The translations under genes were made by a program, and so were the position numbers. A stretch of 64,000 nt of DNA, from positions 2,046,001 through 2,110,000 of the forward strand of contig NZ_CP034449.1 in the NCBI RefSeq assembly GCF_003952425.1. The letters are read 5' to 3'. Source of the stretch: Mesorhizobium sp. M2A.F.Ca.ET.046.03.2.1. GTDB taxonomy: Bacteria > Pseudomonadota > Alphaproteobacteria > Rhizobiales > Rhizobiaceae. Shown here in pieces: positions 55,374-64,000 of this stretch; the first letter of the stretch is position 1; each line of letters begins with the position of its first letter. The notes beneath the pieces are model-generated. The model made no database searches. It was given only the letters and a program-made list of their open reading frames with translations, and was not told where the DNA came from.

Positions 55374-57064
55374 CACACCTCCTCCGTCTGTCGCACGGAA
55401 CTCGCCACAACGTCCGAGTCATGGGTGATCTGTCCGTCGCAGATGGTCAGACGGGCGCAAACGGCGGGCAAGCCTTCGGGAAAAACGCCGGCAAGATCTC
55501 GATCCAGCAGCGTCAGATCGGCCAACGCCCCAGGGGCCAGAGCTCCGCGATCAGCCTCATCGAACGCTACCCAACCTGCCGCACGGGTGATCCCGTCCAG
55601 AGCTACTGCCAAGCTAATTCGATGGTCTGGTCCGCCGCTAGGCCAAGCCTCACGCGTCAACGCCGCATGCAGCGTGGCCATCGGCTCCAAGGGCGCAATC
55701 GGCCAGTCCGAGGACAGGACCACCGCCGCTCCCGCCGCCCGCAAATCGGCGGAAGCGAAGGCGTAACGTCCGCGCGCCGAGCCGATCAAATCCAGATAGC
55801 CTTCGCCTCGCGCCGGAACATGACAGGGCTGCAGGGACGCGACCACGCCTAGTTCGGCGAATCGTGGCAGGTCAGCGGGGTCGATCATCTCGACATGTTC
55901 GATCCGATGCCTCGCCGCGCGCCAGCCATTGGCCGCCCGCGCGGCGGCAAAGGCATCCAACACCTGCCGCACCGCCCCATCGCCGACGCAGTGCACGGCC
56001 ACCTGGAAGCCAAGACGGTCGGCCTCGACCACCAACGCCTGCAATTCGGCATCTGCGATCAACGGCGCGCCGCGGTGGCCCGGTTTATGGGCATAATCGG
56101 CCAGCATATACGCCGTACCGCCCTCGACCACGCCGTCGGCGAAAATCTTGACGAAATCGCAGCTCAGCTTGTCAGAGGCAAAACGGTGACGCCACGCCAC
56201 TGCATGCGCCAGATCGTGTGGCCCATGTCCCGGCTGCACCTGAAAGGGCATTCGCACCCGCACGGCCAAGCCCTCGTCGCGCTCGATCTCGGAGAGCAGT
56301 TCCAATTGATAGAGGCTGCCGTCCATGTTCTGCACCGCAGTCAGCCCCAGTTCGGCGCAATGCTGAATCGCCGCACGCAGCACCGCCTTGTCGGCAGCGC
56401 GGTCCTCTACGCTGACCGCAGGACTTTCCAGCGGTCGCTGCGCTGCAGCTGAATGCCGCGCACTGGCCGGATTGCAGCGTCGCATCAGGTCGATCGCCCC
56501 GAATTCCACCAGCGCTCCCGTCGCTTCACCCGCGTCGTCTATCACCACCTTGCTGCCGGGCGGCAGATCGGCCCCGCGCGTGATGCCCGCCAGCGCCAGC
56601 GCCGCGCTGTTGGCCCAGGCAGTGTGGAAGTCCACCGCCATGATCATAAAAGGGACATCGGGGCAGACCCCATCCAGATCGTGACGATCTGGCGCCGTTG
56701 TGTCTGAGATCAGGCTATAGTCCGCCCCAAAAGCAGAGATGAACCCCAATCCCGGTCGTGCCGCGCGGTAGCGTGCCACCGCATCGCGCAAATACGCCGC
56801 ACCCCGAATGCCGGTCAGGTTCAGGTCGGTCAGCGCCAGACCACCCGAGAACAGATGCACATGCGCGTCGTTCAAGCCGGGCAAAAGACTGGCCCCTTGA
56901 CCGTCGATGACACGGGTCCGCGCTCCAATCCACGCACAGGCGTCGCCGTAGCCCAAAGCCATGATCCGACTTCCGGCCACAGCGATCCAATCTGCCGCCG
57001 GAGCCCCGAGCGCGCCGGTCGTCACCTTCGCGTTGCGAATCAGGATGTCGGCCTTCGCCATCAT
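55373..57064 (-). CDS. Amidohydrolase family protein (YtcJ/amidohydrolase_3 type)
   Basis: First gene of the nine-gene operon. The start at 57064 has TGGTGGGGAAC upstream. The 563-residue protein has the metal-binding start LLPGLNDAHVHLFSGG (HxH), a later FQVAVHCVGDGAV and RHRIEHVEMID His pair, and SSDWPIAPLEPM near the end (Asp), the layout of amidohydrolase_3 enzymes. Members cleave N-formyl, N-acyl or exo-enzyme amides, so an N-acylated or formamide substrate is plausible. No signal peptide. Confidence 0.85.
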   Translation of the reverse strand: MMAKADILIRNAKVTTGALGAPAADWIAVAGSRIMALGYGDACAWIGARTRVIDGQGASLLPGLNDAHVHLFSGGLALTDLNLTGIRGAAYLRDAVARYRAARPGLGFISAFGADYSLISDTTAPDRHDLDGVCPDVPFMIMAVDFHTAWANSAALALAGITRGADLPPGSKVVIDDAGEATGALVEFGAIDLMRRCNPASARHSAAAQRPLESPAVSVEDRAADKAVLRAAIQHCAELGLTAVQNMDGSLYQLELLSEIERDEGLAVRVRMPFQVQPGHGPHDLAHAVAWRHRFASDKLSCDFVKIFADGVVEGGTAYMLADYAHKPGHRGAPLIADAELQALVVEADRLGFQVAVHCVGDGAVRQVLDAFAAARAANGWRAARHRIEHVEMIDPADLPRFAELGVVASLQPCHVPARGEGYLDLIGSARGRYAFASADLRAAGAAVVLSSDWPIAPLEPMATLHAALTREAWPSGGPDHRISLAVALDGITRAAGWVAFDEADRGALAPGALADLTLLDRDLAGVFPEGLPAVCARLTICDGQITHDSDVVASSVRQTEEV

Positions 57065-57286
57065 GATCGTGTTCCCCACCAAGGCCATCACAGCCGCTAG
57101 TTGATCGCAGGCAATATTCTTCTACGCGTGACGGATGGCGGCCCATCCAACACGTATACGGTCCCCGTTGATGTCTGCGTTCGACCTCAAGCTGACAGGA
57201 CAAAGCGCTGCAGGCAACGACTTCTTGACAAATCCGCTGTCGCGGTTGTGATGGTAAACTGGGCAATTAGCGACAGGCCAAAGGCG

Positions 57287-58060
57287 ATGATCGACACGAC
57301 CCTTTCGCGGAACCTTCGCCTTCTGACCGGATATGCCGCTTCGGTTTCACAAGTGTGCCGCGGCACCGGCGTCAATCGCACGCAGTACCACCGCTACCTC
57401 GCCGGACAAGGCGAGCCCTCGCTCCGCAGCCTTCGGCGGATCTGTGATTATTTTGGTGTCGAAGAACATGAAATCCTTCAGGACCCCGACAGTTTTCGCG
57501 AACTCATTCGCCTCCGCCCGCCGCAGTTGGGGGCGAGCCCGGATCTTTTCACGGCTATTCAGAACCGTTTGACAGAAGGCGACGAAACGCCTCGCGTCGC
57601 CATGGGGTACTACCACATGGTGTTCCGACCCGACCCCAAAGTGGATCTGTACTACCGCAATTTACTGCGCCTGTCGGCAACGCCGCGCGGCCTGATCATC
57701 AAGCAGATTGAGCGCTATGCGCGGCCAGCAATCTCGTTGCCCCGCCGGATGGTCTATGAGGGAACCGCGTTCACCCGCTACGGCATACTGTTCGGCCAGG
57801 TACAGGAAAAGCGGCATCGCCGGTCGACCTGGTTCCTGGTGCTGAGTGTGGGCGTTTTCTCCTCGCCCAGCCAACTTCACGGCTATGCGACCGGCTGCGA
57901 GCCCGAGGGGCTTGATGGAATATTGAGCTTTCCCGTGGTTCTTTTGCACCTTGGAGAGAGGCCGAGCCTCCGCAGCGCCCTTGCGGACTGCGGATACTTC
58001 ACGGCCGATGAGATCAGTCTGTCGCCGCATCTCGACAACGCACTTCGTTCCAGGAACTAA
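57287..58060 (+). CDS. XRE-type helix-turn-helix regulator
   Basis: The protein (257 residues from ATG 57287, AAAGG upstream) has an N-terminal Cro/C1-like helix-turn-helix: AASVSQVCRGTGVNRTQYHR, YLAGQGEPSLRSLRRICDYF, typical of XRE repressors. The remaining 180 residues form an effector-like domain of a kind often found next to catabolic operons (YYRNLLRLSATPRGLIIKQI). It reads away from the amidohydrolase operon, so it probably controls that operon and itself. A longer frame from 57251 exists but has no ribosome site. Confidence 0.8.
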   Translation: MIDTTLSRNLRLLTGYAASVSQVCRGTGVNRTQYHRYLAGQGEPSLRSLRRICDYFGVEEHEILQDPDSFRELIRLRPPQLGASPDLFTAIQNRLTEGDETPRVAMGYYHMVFRPDPKVDLYYRNLLRLSATPRGLIIKQIERYARPAISLPRRMVYEGTAFTRYGILFGQVQEKRHRRSTWFLVLSVGVFSSPSQLHGYATGCEPEGLDGILSFPVVLLHLGERPSLRSALADCGYFTADEISLSPHLDNALRSRN

Positions 58061-58136
58061 GAGCCGTTCTCCAACTCAGGGGAAGCGATGCCGCGTCCAT
58101 GTGTTGGCGGGTCAGTTCTCATTGGCAATCAACACG

Positions 58137-59567
58137 TTAGGCTACGTCAGGTCTGTGAATTGCTTTCACTTCTTGAAAGTCATCAAGACCAAACTTGCCG
58201 CCCTCGCGGCCATTTCCGGACTGCTTGTAGCCGCCAAATGGACTTCCGTAGCGATGCGGCGCCCCGTTGATATGCACCATGCCGGCCCGCAGACGCGAAG
58301 CAACTCTTTCCGCTCTCTTCGGATCGCCGGTTTGCACATAGGCGGCAAGGCCGTAAGCCGTGTCATTCGCCATCGTGATGGCATCTTCTTCGCCGTCAAA
58401 AGGGATAATCGCAAGAACCGGCCCGAAAACCTCTTCCCGTGCGATGCGCATCCCGTTCTCGACGTCGACGAAGATTGTTGGTTTTACGAAGTAGCCAGTT
58501 TCGAAGCCTTCCGGTTTGCCTGGGCCGCCGACGATGAGGTTCGCACCTTCATCGATTGCCGCATTGATCAAGGTTTGCACACGGTCGAACTGAATGGCGC
58601 TCACCAGAGGTCCAATGTGGGTCCCTTCCTTCATGGGATCTCCAACTTCGGCAGCCAGGGCGGCTCGACCCGCTATCTCGATTGACCTTTGATAGACGGA
58701 GCGCTGCACGAGAAGGCGCGTTGGCGCATCGCAGGATTGGCCTGAGTTGTTGAAGCAGTCAGCGACGCTGGCGGAAATGCGCTCTTCGAGATCCGCATCT
58801 TCGAAAACGATGTTTGGAGACTTGCCACCAAGCTCCAGGGTCACCCTTTTGACAGTGTCCGCAGCATCTTTGCTGACTGCGATCCCTGCTCTCGTTGAGC
58901 CGGTGAAGGACATCATGTCGACGTCCTTGTGCTTCGAAAGCGCCGCGCCGCAATCGGCGCCACCATTGACCAAATTGAACACACCCGCGGGAAAGCCTGC
59001 CTCATCAATCATCTCAGCGTACAACATGGCGTTGAGAGGCGTGAGTTCGCTGGGCTTCAGGATGCATGTGCACCCTGTCGCGAGGGCCGGCACCACCTTC
59101 AATGCGATTTGATTGATCGGCCAATTCCATGGCGTAATCAGACCACAGACGCCGATAGGCTCGCGCAGAACGACATCGCCGTTTGGCAGTTCCTCGCGAA
59201 CTTTCAGATCGCGCAGCGCATCGATGAACCCCTGGAGATGGCCGACACCAACATCGGCCTGCTGCTCGCGGCTCATAGTGATCGGGGCGCCCAGTTCCAA
59301 GGTGATCGTTTCCGCCATCTCGTCGTAGCGACGCTTGTAAATGGCCAGAAACCTTTCGAGCAGCCGGAGCCGCTCTTCCAGAGTAGTTCGACTGTAGGAC
59401 GCGAACGCATTCCTGGCTGCCTCGACCGCCTTGTCGACATCCTCCCTGGACCCCATTGAAATGACGGCAATCGGCTTTTCGGTTGCAGGGTTCAGGACTT
59501 CGAGGTTCATCGCCGCGATGGACGATACCCACTCGCCACCGATATAGAACTTCCGCTTATCGAGCAT
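58137..59567 (-). CDS. Aldehyde dehydrogenase
   Basis: The 476-residue NAD(P)-dependent enzyme has the family order ITPWNWPINQIALKVVPALA, STRAGIAVSKDA, general-base Glu in VTLELGGKSPNIVF, and the catalytic Cys in FNNSGQSCDAPTRLLV, then EEVFGPVLAIIPFDGEEDAI. The Glu and Cys are intact. Next to the betaine-type transport genes it may oxidise an aldehyde of a quaternary amine or polyamine, but this is context only. Confidence 0.9.
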   Translation of the reverse strand: MLDKRKFYIGGEWVSSIAAMNLEVLNPATEKPIAVISMGSREDVDKAVEAARNAFASYSRTTLEERLRLLERFLAIYKRRYDEMAETITLELGAPITMSREQQADVGVGHLQGFIDALRDLKVREELPNGDVVLREPIGVCGLITPWNWPINQIALKVVPALATGCTCILKPSELTPLNAMLYAEMIDEAGFPAGVFNLVNGGADCGAALSKHKDVDMMSFTGSTRAGIAVSKDAADTVKRVTLELGGKSPNIVFEDADLEERISASVADCFNNSGQSCDAPTRLLVQRSVYQRSIEIAGRAALAAEVGDPMKEGTHIGPLVSAIQFDRVQTLINAAIDEGANLIVGGPGKPEGFETGYFVKPTIFVDVENGMRIAREEVFGPVLAIIPFDGEEDAITMANDTAYGLAAYVQTGDPKRAERVASRLRAGMVHINGAPHRYGSPFGGYKQSGNGREGGKFGLDDFQEVKAIHRPDVA

Positions 59568-59608
59568 GACAAGGCTCCTCCTTTATTCGAAAAGGGCTCA
59601 CAGCCGAT

Positions 59609-59794
59609 TCATGCGAGCGAAGGGCAAAACGTGAGCAGGCTTAGAATTTCAATGAGCACCGAGCCCCGACCTGCGCTGTGTTGGTTTGTCGGGTCGTATT
59701 GCGGGGCCCCTGCGACAACGTCTGCGCCGGCAAAATCGGCCTCCTTCAGCCCCCTGCTGAGCCGCAGCCTAGAGGCAGCCGGCCCAAAGATCAT
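59609..59794 (-). pseudogene. C-terminal remnant of an agmatinase/arginase-family gene
   Basis: The text RGLKEADFAGADVVAGAPQY, DPTNQHSAGRGS and VLIEILSLLTF is the conserved C-terminal 45 residues of ureohydrolases (GADVVEV-type strand, then the terminal helix). The metal-binding centre and the N-terminal 250 residues are absent: the frame begins at the permease stop (ATGA overlap at 59794). The rest was probably lost by a deletion that may also have removed the transporter's ATPase gene. Confidence 0.75.
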
Positions 59795-61824
59795 GATGAT
59801 GAATTGGCGCGAGGCGAGCCGGGTGCGTTCAATTTCTCCGCGACCGCGCCTACATAGCGGTCCAGGATGATCGCCAGTGCGGAAATCGCGAGGCCTGCAA
59901 GCAATCCTCTGCCGGGCTCGACGCGAGCGATGGCATCCACGGTCTCCAGTTCAAGCCCCTGTGAGCCAACAAGCGCCGTGATGACCACCATCCCAACGCA
60001 CATGAGGATGGTCTGGTTGAGACCTAGCATCAGGCCAGGTCGGGCAAGAGGCAGACGAACCTTCCAGAACGTTTGAAGCGGAGTGGCCCCGAACGCCACC
60101 GCGGCTTCGATCGTGGTGGGATCGACATTGCGGATGGCATGGTCGGTGTATCGCACCGTCGTCGCCACGGAGTAGAGCGCGATGGCAATCACCGCGGTTG
60201 CATCGCCCGGACCCAGAAGCATGACGACGGGCACCAGGTATACGAAAGAAGGCAACGTCTGCAGGGTCGTGACGATAACCTCCGACACCGCGTGTACGCG
60301 GCGAGAAGATCCCGCCCAGATTCCCAAAGGCGCTCCGACAAAAAGGGAGAGCAGCGTTCCGATCATCACCAGATTGAAGGTGATCAGCAACTTATCCCAA
60401 TAGCCGATGGCAGCGATGAGGATGAGTGTGGCGCAAGACAGGACAGCAAGAGAGGGTCGCCGCAGCGCAAAGCCGAAACACAGGATGCAGGCAGCAATCG
60501 ACACCCAGCCGAGATCTCTCAGTATCGTCAACAAGGGCCGGATGACGCCGAGCGTGATGATCAGCCGGGTGGCTTCGAAACCGTCGCCCCAATTGCTGTT
60601 CAGCCAGCTGATGACGCGTGACCAGAAATCGGCGGTCGAGATCGTCAACGCGGCGGGATATTGCGCCAGAGGTGCAATCGCGATTCCTGCGCCTGTGGGG
60701 ATGATCAGGATGGCGGCCAGGATCGCGAGGTGCCTCACCGGCTGAGGCCGAGACAGATGCGAAGGCCGACGCACGGCAATTGAATGTCCGTAGCCGTAGA
60801 GCAGTACGGCGAGCAGAGTTATCGCAATCCCCGCCTCCAACCCGCGGCCGATCTTGAGGGACTGGATCGCGCGAAGCACTTCCGCTCCCAGACCTCCTGC
60901 GCCGATCATCGAAGCCAGAATGACCATAGCCAGCGCCATCATCACCAGTTGATTGACGCCCAGGAGGAGGTCGTCCCTCGCGCTTGGCAAAAGGATCTTC
61001 GATGTACCCTGGCAACGGGAGGCACCGGTCATGCTGGATAGCTCGGACGTATGGTCCGGTAGCCGGCGCAGGCCATAGACCACCGCTCGCGCCATGGGCG
61101 GCAAGGCGAAGATCAGTGTTGCCACGAGTGCCGCGACGGGACCAAAGCCGAAGAGGATCAGGACCGGCACCAGATAGCTAAATGGCGGAATCGTCTGCAT
61201 GACATCGAAGACGGGGTTCAATACGGCTTCAAGCCAACCCCAGCGAAACAGCATCACGCCAAGCACCAGGCCAAAGACCACGCCGACGACGATTGCAAAC
61301 GCCACGGATGCGAGCGTCAATGTCGCTGCAGCCCAAAGGTCGAAGATGAGAAAATACGCGAAAGTAGCGAACGCCAGGACCGCCAGACGACGCCCGCCAG
61401 CGAGCCAACCCAGGTAGGTTGCGGCAAGAACGACCGACACCCACGACAATGGCGGCAGCGTAAGCGTTTCGGCGGGGGTGCTTCCTGGAAAGGTCCAGCC
61501 GGTCGTTAATAGGTTCTGAAGGCCACGCATCGGAAGACCGAACGCCTCACCGCCCGCACGCGTCCACATCCGGAGAGGTTCGCCAAAAATTTCAGTTCGG
61601 CGAAGCAACTGGTTGAGCACATCATTGGATATCTTGAGCAATGGCAACAGCCATTGCTTCGGCCATACATACAGCCCATCGGGAAGCAGATCCCGCCCGA
61701 CATAGGCCGCGAACAGCAAAACAAGGCCGAGTGCTACCCACAAACGGCTGCTCGGCAGCCATTTGGGGCGAAAGAGCGGCGCCAAAGATGTCGGGCCGAA
61801 GCTTATTGAAGCCACGGCGACCAC
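59791..61824 (-). CDS. Fused double permease of a glycine betaine/proline-type ABC importer
   Basis: Two ProW-like permease modules are joined in one chain of about 677 residues. Module one contains IPPFSYLVPVLILFGFGPVA and LGVNQLVMMALAMVILASMI; module two repeats it with LPSFVYLVPVVMLLGPGDAT and LGLNQTILMCVGMVVITAL. The EAA loops read SMTGASRCQGTSKILLPS and AFGATPLQTFWKVRLPLA. The start is uncertain: GTG 61824 is taken, with 61815 or ATG 61848 possible, all overlapping the binding-protein gene. No ATPase gene is present next to it, which is unusual for this transporter class. Confidence 0.85.
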   Translation of the reverse strand: MVAVASISFGPTSLAPLFRPKWLPSSRLWVALGLVLLFAAYVGRDLLPDGLYVWPKQWLLPLLKISNDVLNQLLRRTEIFGEPLRMWTRAGGEAFGLPMRGLQNLLTTGWTFPGSTPAETLTLPPLSWVSVVLAATYLGWLAGGRRLAVLAFATFAYFLIFDLWAAATLTLASVAFAIVVGVVFGLVLGVMLFRWGWLEAVLNPVFDVMQTIPPFSYLVPVLILFGFGPVAALVATLIFALPPMARAVVYGLRRLPDHTSELSSMTGASRCQGTSKILLPSARDDLLLGVNQLVMMALAMVILASMIGAGGLGAEVLRAIQSLKIGRGLEAGIAITLLAVLLYGYGHSIAVRRPSHLSRPQPVRHLAILAAILIIPTGAGIAIAPLAQYPAALTISTADFWSRVISWLNSNWGDGFEATRLIITLGVIRPLLTILRDLGWVSIAACILCFGFALRRPSLAVLSCATLILIAAIGYWDKLLITFNLVMIGTLLSLFVGAPLGIWAGSSRRVHAVSEVIVTTLQTLPSFVYLVPVVMLLGPGDATAVIAIALYSVATTVRYTDHAIRNVDPTTIEAAVAFGATPLQTFWKVRLPLARPGLMLGLNQTILMCVGMVVITALVGSQGLELETVDAIARVEPGRGLLAGLAISALAIILDRYVGAVAEKLNAPGSPRANSSS

Positions 61825-62762
61825 TTTTTCTCGTTCGCAGAGATCCACTCAGCCGCGGCAGCTTCGGGCGTAAGCCCGCCCTTATCTTGCTTGAGGATGC
61901 CCCATGCAACATCGTCATTGGTCAGAACAAATTTCTTCAAGAGACCGCTTACGTTGGGCTCTCGCTTGGCGAAATCATTGTTGATCAACTCGATGATATC
62001 TCCCGTGGGCAACGCGCAGTCACCCACGAGATTAGGGTTGATGCCCCAGGCGGGATCGCTGCGGCATGCGTCCTCATAGGGCGGGAAATCGACAAAGGTG
62101 CCAACGCCGGAACCGTAGAGCCAGTGGGGCACGAAACCAAACCCGATGATCGGCTTTTTCCTCTCGACTGCGCCCTGCATTGTGGCGACCATGGCCGCCA
62201 TTGTGCCCGGCAAGGTTATGTGAACATCGAGCCCGAGCGCCGCTATGCGGCGCTCGTCATCGGCGTCAAAATCCGCGGGTGTTCCTAGATAGTTGATCTT
62301 TCCATCTGTCTCTGGGTTGGATAGCGCTTTGATGCAGGCAGGATTCTTGAGCGCCTTCCAATCCGGCAACCCCGGGCATAGCTCGGCAACATAGTTGGGG
62401 TACCACCAGGTTTCCCTGATCTTGACGCCGACCGACCCCACCTTCGTCACAGAACCCGAAGCAAGCGCAGCTGCGATCAATTCGGGAGAAGACGACCAGA
62501 TTGCGGGACTGATCTCGAGATCGCCAAGTTCGATGGCCGTGAACTGCGCCGTATAGTCGGTATGCACGTACTGGACGTTGTATCCGGCCTTCTTGAGCAA
62601 GCTCCCGAACACGTTCGTGATAAAGTCCGCGTCGGGCGCACTAACGACCGCCATCCGCACCGGGTCCTGGGACTCAGCGGCGGCCAGCGCGTTCCCGGAA
62701 GAAATGCACAGGCTGACGCAAAGCGCGGACGCCAACGTGACTGCTGAGAGTGGAAAACGCAT
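61803..62762 (-). CDS. Glycine betaine/proline-type solute-binding protein
   Basis: From ATG 62762 (AAAAGGGG upstream) the 319-residue protein has a signal peptide (MRFPLSAVTLASALCVSLCI) and the OpuAC/ProX-type text: DPVRMAVVSAPDADFITNVF, then IWSSSPELIAAALASG, ETWWYPNYVAELCPG and IGFGFVPHWLYGSG, ending WISANEKKWSPWLQ. The Trp/Tyr residues suit binding of quaternary amines. It overlaps the permease gene by about 20 bases. Confidence 0.88.
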   Translation of the reverse strand: MRFPLSAVTLASALCVSLCISSGNALAAAESQDPVRMAVVSAPDADFITNVFGSLLKKAGYNVQYVHTDYTAQFTAIELGDLEISPAIWSSSPELIAAALASGSVTKVGSVGVKIRETWWYPNYVAELCPGLPDWKALKNPACIKALSNPETDGKINYLGTPADFDADDERRIAALGLDVHITLPGTMAAMVATMQGAVERKKPIIGFGFVPHWLYGSGVGTFVDFPPYEDACRSDPAWGINPNLVGDCALPTGDIIELINNDFAKREPNVSGLLKKFVLTNDDVAWGILKQDKGGLTPEAAAAEWISANEKKWSPWLQ

Positions 62763-62889
62763 GGCGAAACCCCTTTTAAATGACCGACGAGCCAAAGTAG
62801 GGCGCACTTATTATCACATGTCAATCACAAAATTGGAAAAGGAGATTGCATTGCCGGAGATTATCGGGATAGATAGGGTATCGGCGCGA

Positions 62890-63639
62890 ATGTCAGATAT
62901 CACAAATGAGTCACAGATGGCGAAAAAAGACGAGCAAAGCACGACCGCCTCGGACCGTGTGTACAAGCTTGTCCGTCAGGATATCCTTGAGTGCCGCTGG
63001 AGGGCTGGCCAGCGACTGAAGATCCGCGATATTGCCGCCGAGCTGGGCGTCAGTCCGATGCCAGTCCGTACGGCGTTCCGGCGTCTCGGCGAAGAGGGTA
63101 TTCTTATCGTCGAGGAAAACCGGTCGGCGCGTGTCCCCTTCGTTTCCCGGCAGAGCTTCAACGAATACCTTGAGATCTCGGTGAGACTCGAATGCCTGGC
63201 CCTGGAGAGGGCCGCCGGGCGCATATCGAGTGAAACGATCCAGGCGCTCCGAAGTGAAGTCGAGTGCATGCAGCGCGACATCGAGGCTGGCGACACCGTT
63301 GGATACGCCCCTCGGTTCAACGGCCTTCTGATGAAAATCTACGTGCGAGGAGAATCTCAGGCGCTCATTGAGATGATCGAAAGCGTCTGGATCAAGACGG
63401 CTCCGCCGTCGCGCGAGGCCTTCGAGGAAAGAGGCATCGTCACGCGACTGAATGCGGCCTTGGTTGCGATCATCGACGCCTTGGAGGTGGCCGACGCGGC
63501 TAGGGCCAAAGAAATTCTGACCTCGGCCCTGCACTATGCCTGCAAAGGCGTAAACCTGTTCCTTGAAATGGATCAAGATCAGAAAATGAAACCAAAAGCA
63601 AAAAAGAGGATCAAGGAACAATATGCCGAAACCAAGTGA
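62890..63639 (+). CDS. GntR-family (FCD-type) transcriptional regulator
   Basis: The winged helix reads ASDRVYKLVRQDILECRWRA, LKIRDIAAELGVSPMPVRTA and FRRLGEEGILIVEENRSARV; the FCD part follows (EYLEISVRLECLALERAAGR). It ends in a Lys-rich tail. The start is uncertain: ATG 62890 is taken, with 62818 or 62917 possible; none has a strong ribosome site. It is divergent from the betaine-type transport genes and overlaps the next SDR gene by 17 bases, so it probably controls both sides. Confidence 0.82.
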   Translation: MSDITNESQMAKKDEQSTTASDRVYKLVRQDILECRWRAGQRLKIRDIAAELGVSPMPVRTAFRRLGEEGILIVEENRSARVPFVSRQSFNEYLEISVRLECLALERAAGRISSETIQALRSEVECMQRDIEAGDTVGYAPRFNGLLMKIYVRGESQALIEMIESVWIKTAPPSREAFEERGIVTRLNAALVAIIDALEVADAARAKEILTSALHYACKGVNLFLEMDQDQKMKPKAKKRIKEQYAETK

Positions 63640-64000
63640 AGCTCCGATTGCGCTGGTAACCGGCGCGTCCCGCGGCATCGGGCGAGCGACAGCAGAAATG
63701 TTGCTTCGAGACGGCTATGATGTGCATGCCACCTACCTGAACGATGCCGCTGCCGCAGAGACCCTCGTTTCGTATGGCGAGAAGCTGGGGCGCAAAGTCA
63801 CGCTTCACCATTTCGATGCGGGTGCGCGGCATAGTCAGGACGAGTTAATGCGGCGCCTCAACGGCGTCCAACTTCGGGGCATCGTCCACAACGCGGGAAT
63901 CGTCAAGTTCGAGAAATTTACCGAATATGACATTTCAATCTGGGACCGCACTTTCGAAGTCAATCTGAATGCAGCGTTGCGCCTGACGCTTGGACTGCAG
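63623..64000 (+). CDS. Short-chain dehydrogenase/reductase, cut by the window end
   Basis: ATG 63623 has AAGGAACAAT upstream. The first 126 residues show the SDR nucleotide motif IALVTGASRGIGRATAEMLL, an HNAG motif (IVHNAGIV) instead of NNAG, and the following FEVNLNAALRLTLGLQ helix. The catalytic Tyr-Lys part lies beyond the window. It is translationally coupled to the GntR gene. Confidence 0.85.
   Translation, partial: MPKPSEAPIALVTGASRGIGRATAEMLLRDGYDVHATYLNDAAAAETLVSYGEKLGRKVTLHHFDAGARHSQDELMRRLNGVQLRGIVHNAGIVKFEKFTEYDISIWDRTFEVNLNAALRLTLGLQ

Noticed and set aside
62762..62890. A palindromic operator around TTATCACATGTCAATCACAA before the GntR gene
   Set aside because: The symmetry is poor on inspection and there is no second copy in the window to support it.

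Overview
The window looks like chromosome or megaplasmid DNA of a GC-rich alphaproteobacterium of the Hyphomicrobiales, most like Mesorhizobium. The grounds are a MucR/Ros regulator, many short rhizobial-type proteins (DUF3606, DUF6894, DUF3489, DUF2924), promoter sites of the alphaproteobacterial general stress sigma factor (EcfG/RpoE2) type, a LigD end-joining ligase and several PotABCD- and betaine-type ABC systems. No rRNA, tRNA, CRISPR array or replication origin was seen. LAYOUT. (1) About 1-21 kb is a loosely packed stress/accessory region with many small proteins, a Mn-catalase, a thioredoxin-reductase-like flavoprotein, an exonuclease III gene with a frameshift, a SIR2-domain protein, an isolated cytochrome oxidase subunit I, LigD, and several decayed genes (a second Mn-catalase piece, the 3' half of nuoD joined to a headless metallo-beta-lactamase, a zinc-ribbon gene). 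Eight sites here match GGAAC-N16-TGTT or -CGTT; several stand in front of small genes, which suggests that much of the region belongs to one general-stress regulon. (2) About 21.6-30.8 kb is a single-direction signalling operon: a large hybrid kinase (helical periplasmic part, three GAFs, HisKA, HATPase, two receivers), three family-3 solute-binding proteins (one frameshifted), an HPt protein, and a receiver domain fused to a ten-helix EamA/DMT transporter. It contains no DNA-binding regulator and no ABC permease. I read it as a phosphorelay whose output is a transporter; this is the most unusual system in the window. (3) About 31-34.4 kb holds mucR and a DUF3489-DUF2924-serine recombinase module. 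(4) About 34.6-47.8 kb is bracketed by two diverged direct repeats of about 124 bp. It carries a two-subunit transketolase (N subunit broken), a GntR/FCD regulator, a PotABCD-type transporter, an amidase, two class III aminotransferases and an SDR. A TTATAGA motif recurs at its promoters. (5) About 48-57 kb is a nine-gene, tightly coupled catabolic operon (amidohydrolase, PotABCD-type importer, carboxylesterase, a 38-residue ORF, a flavin monooxygenase, DUF3237) with a divergent XRE-type regulator. (6) About 58-64 kb has an aldehyde dehydrogenase, an agmatinase remnant, a fused double betaine-type permease with its binding protein but no ATPase, a GntR regulator and an SDR cut by the window edge. 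All functional assignments are from reading the sequence; no searches were run.
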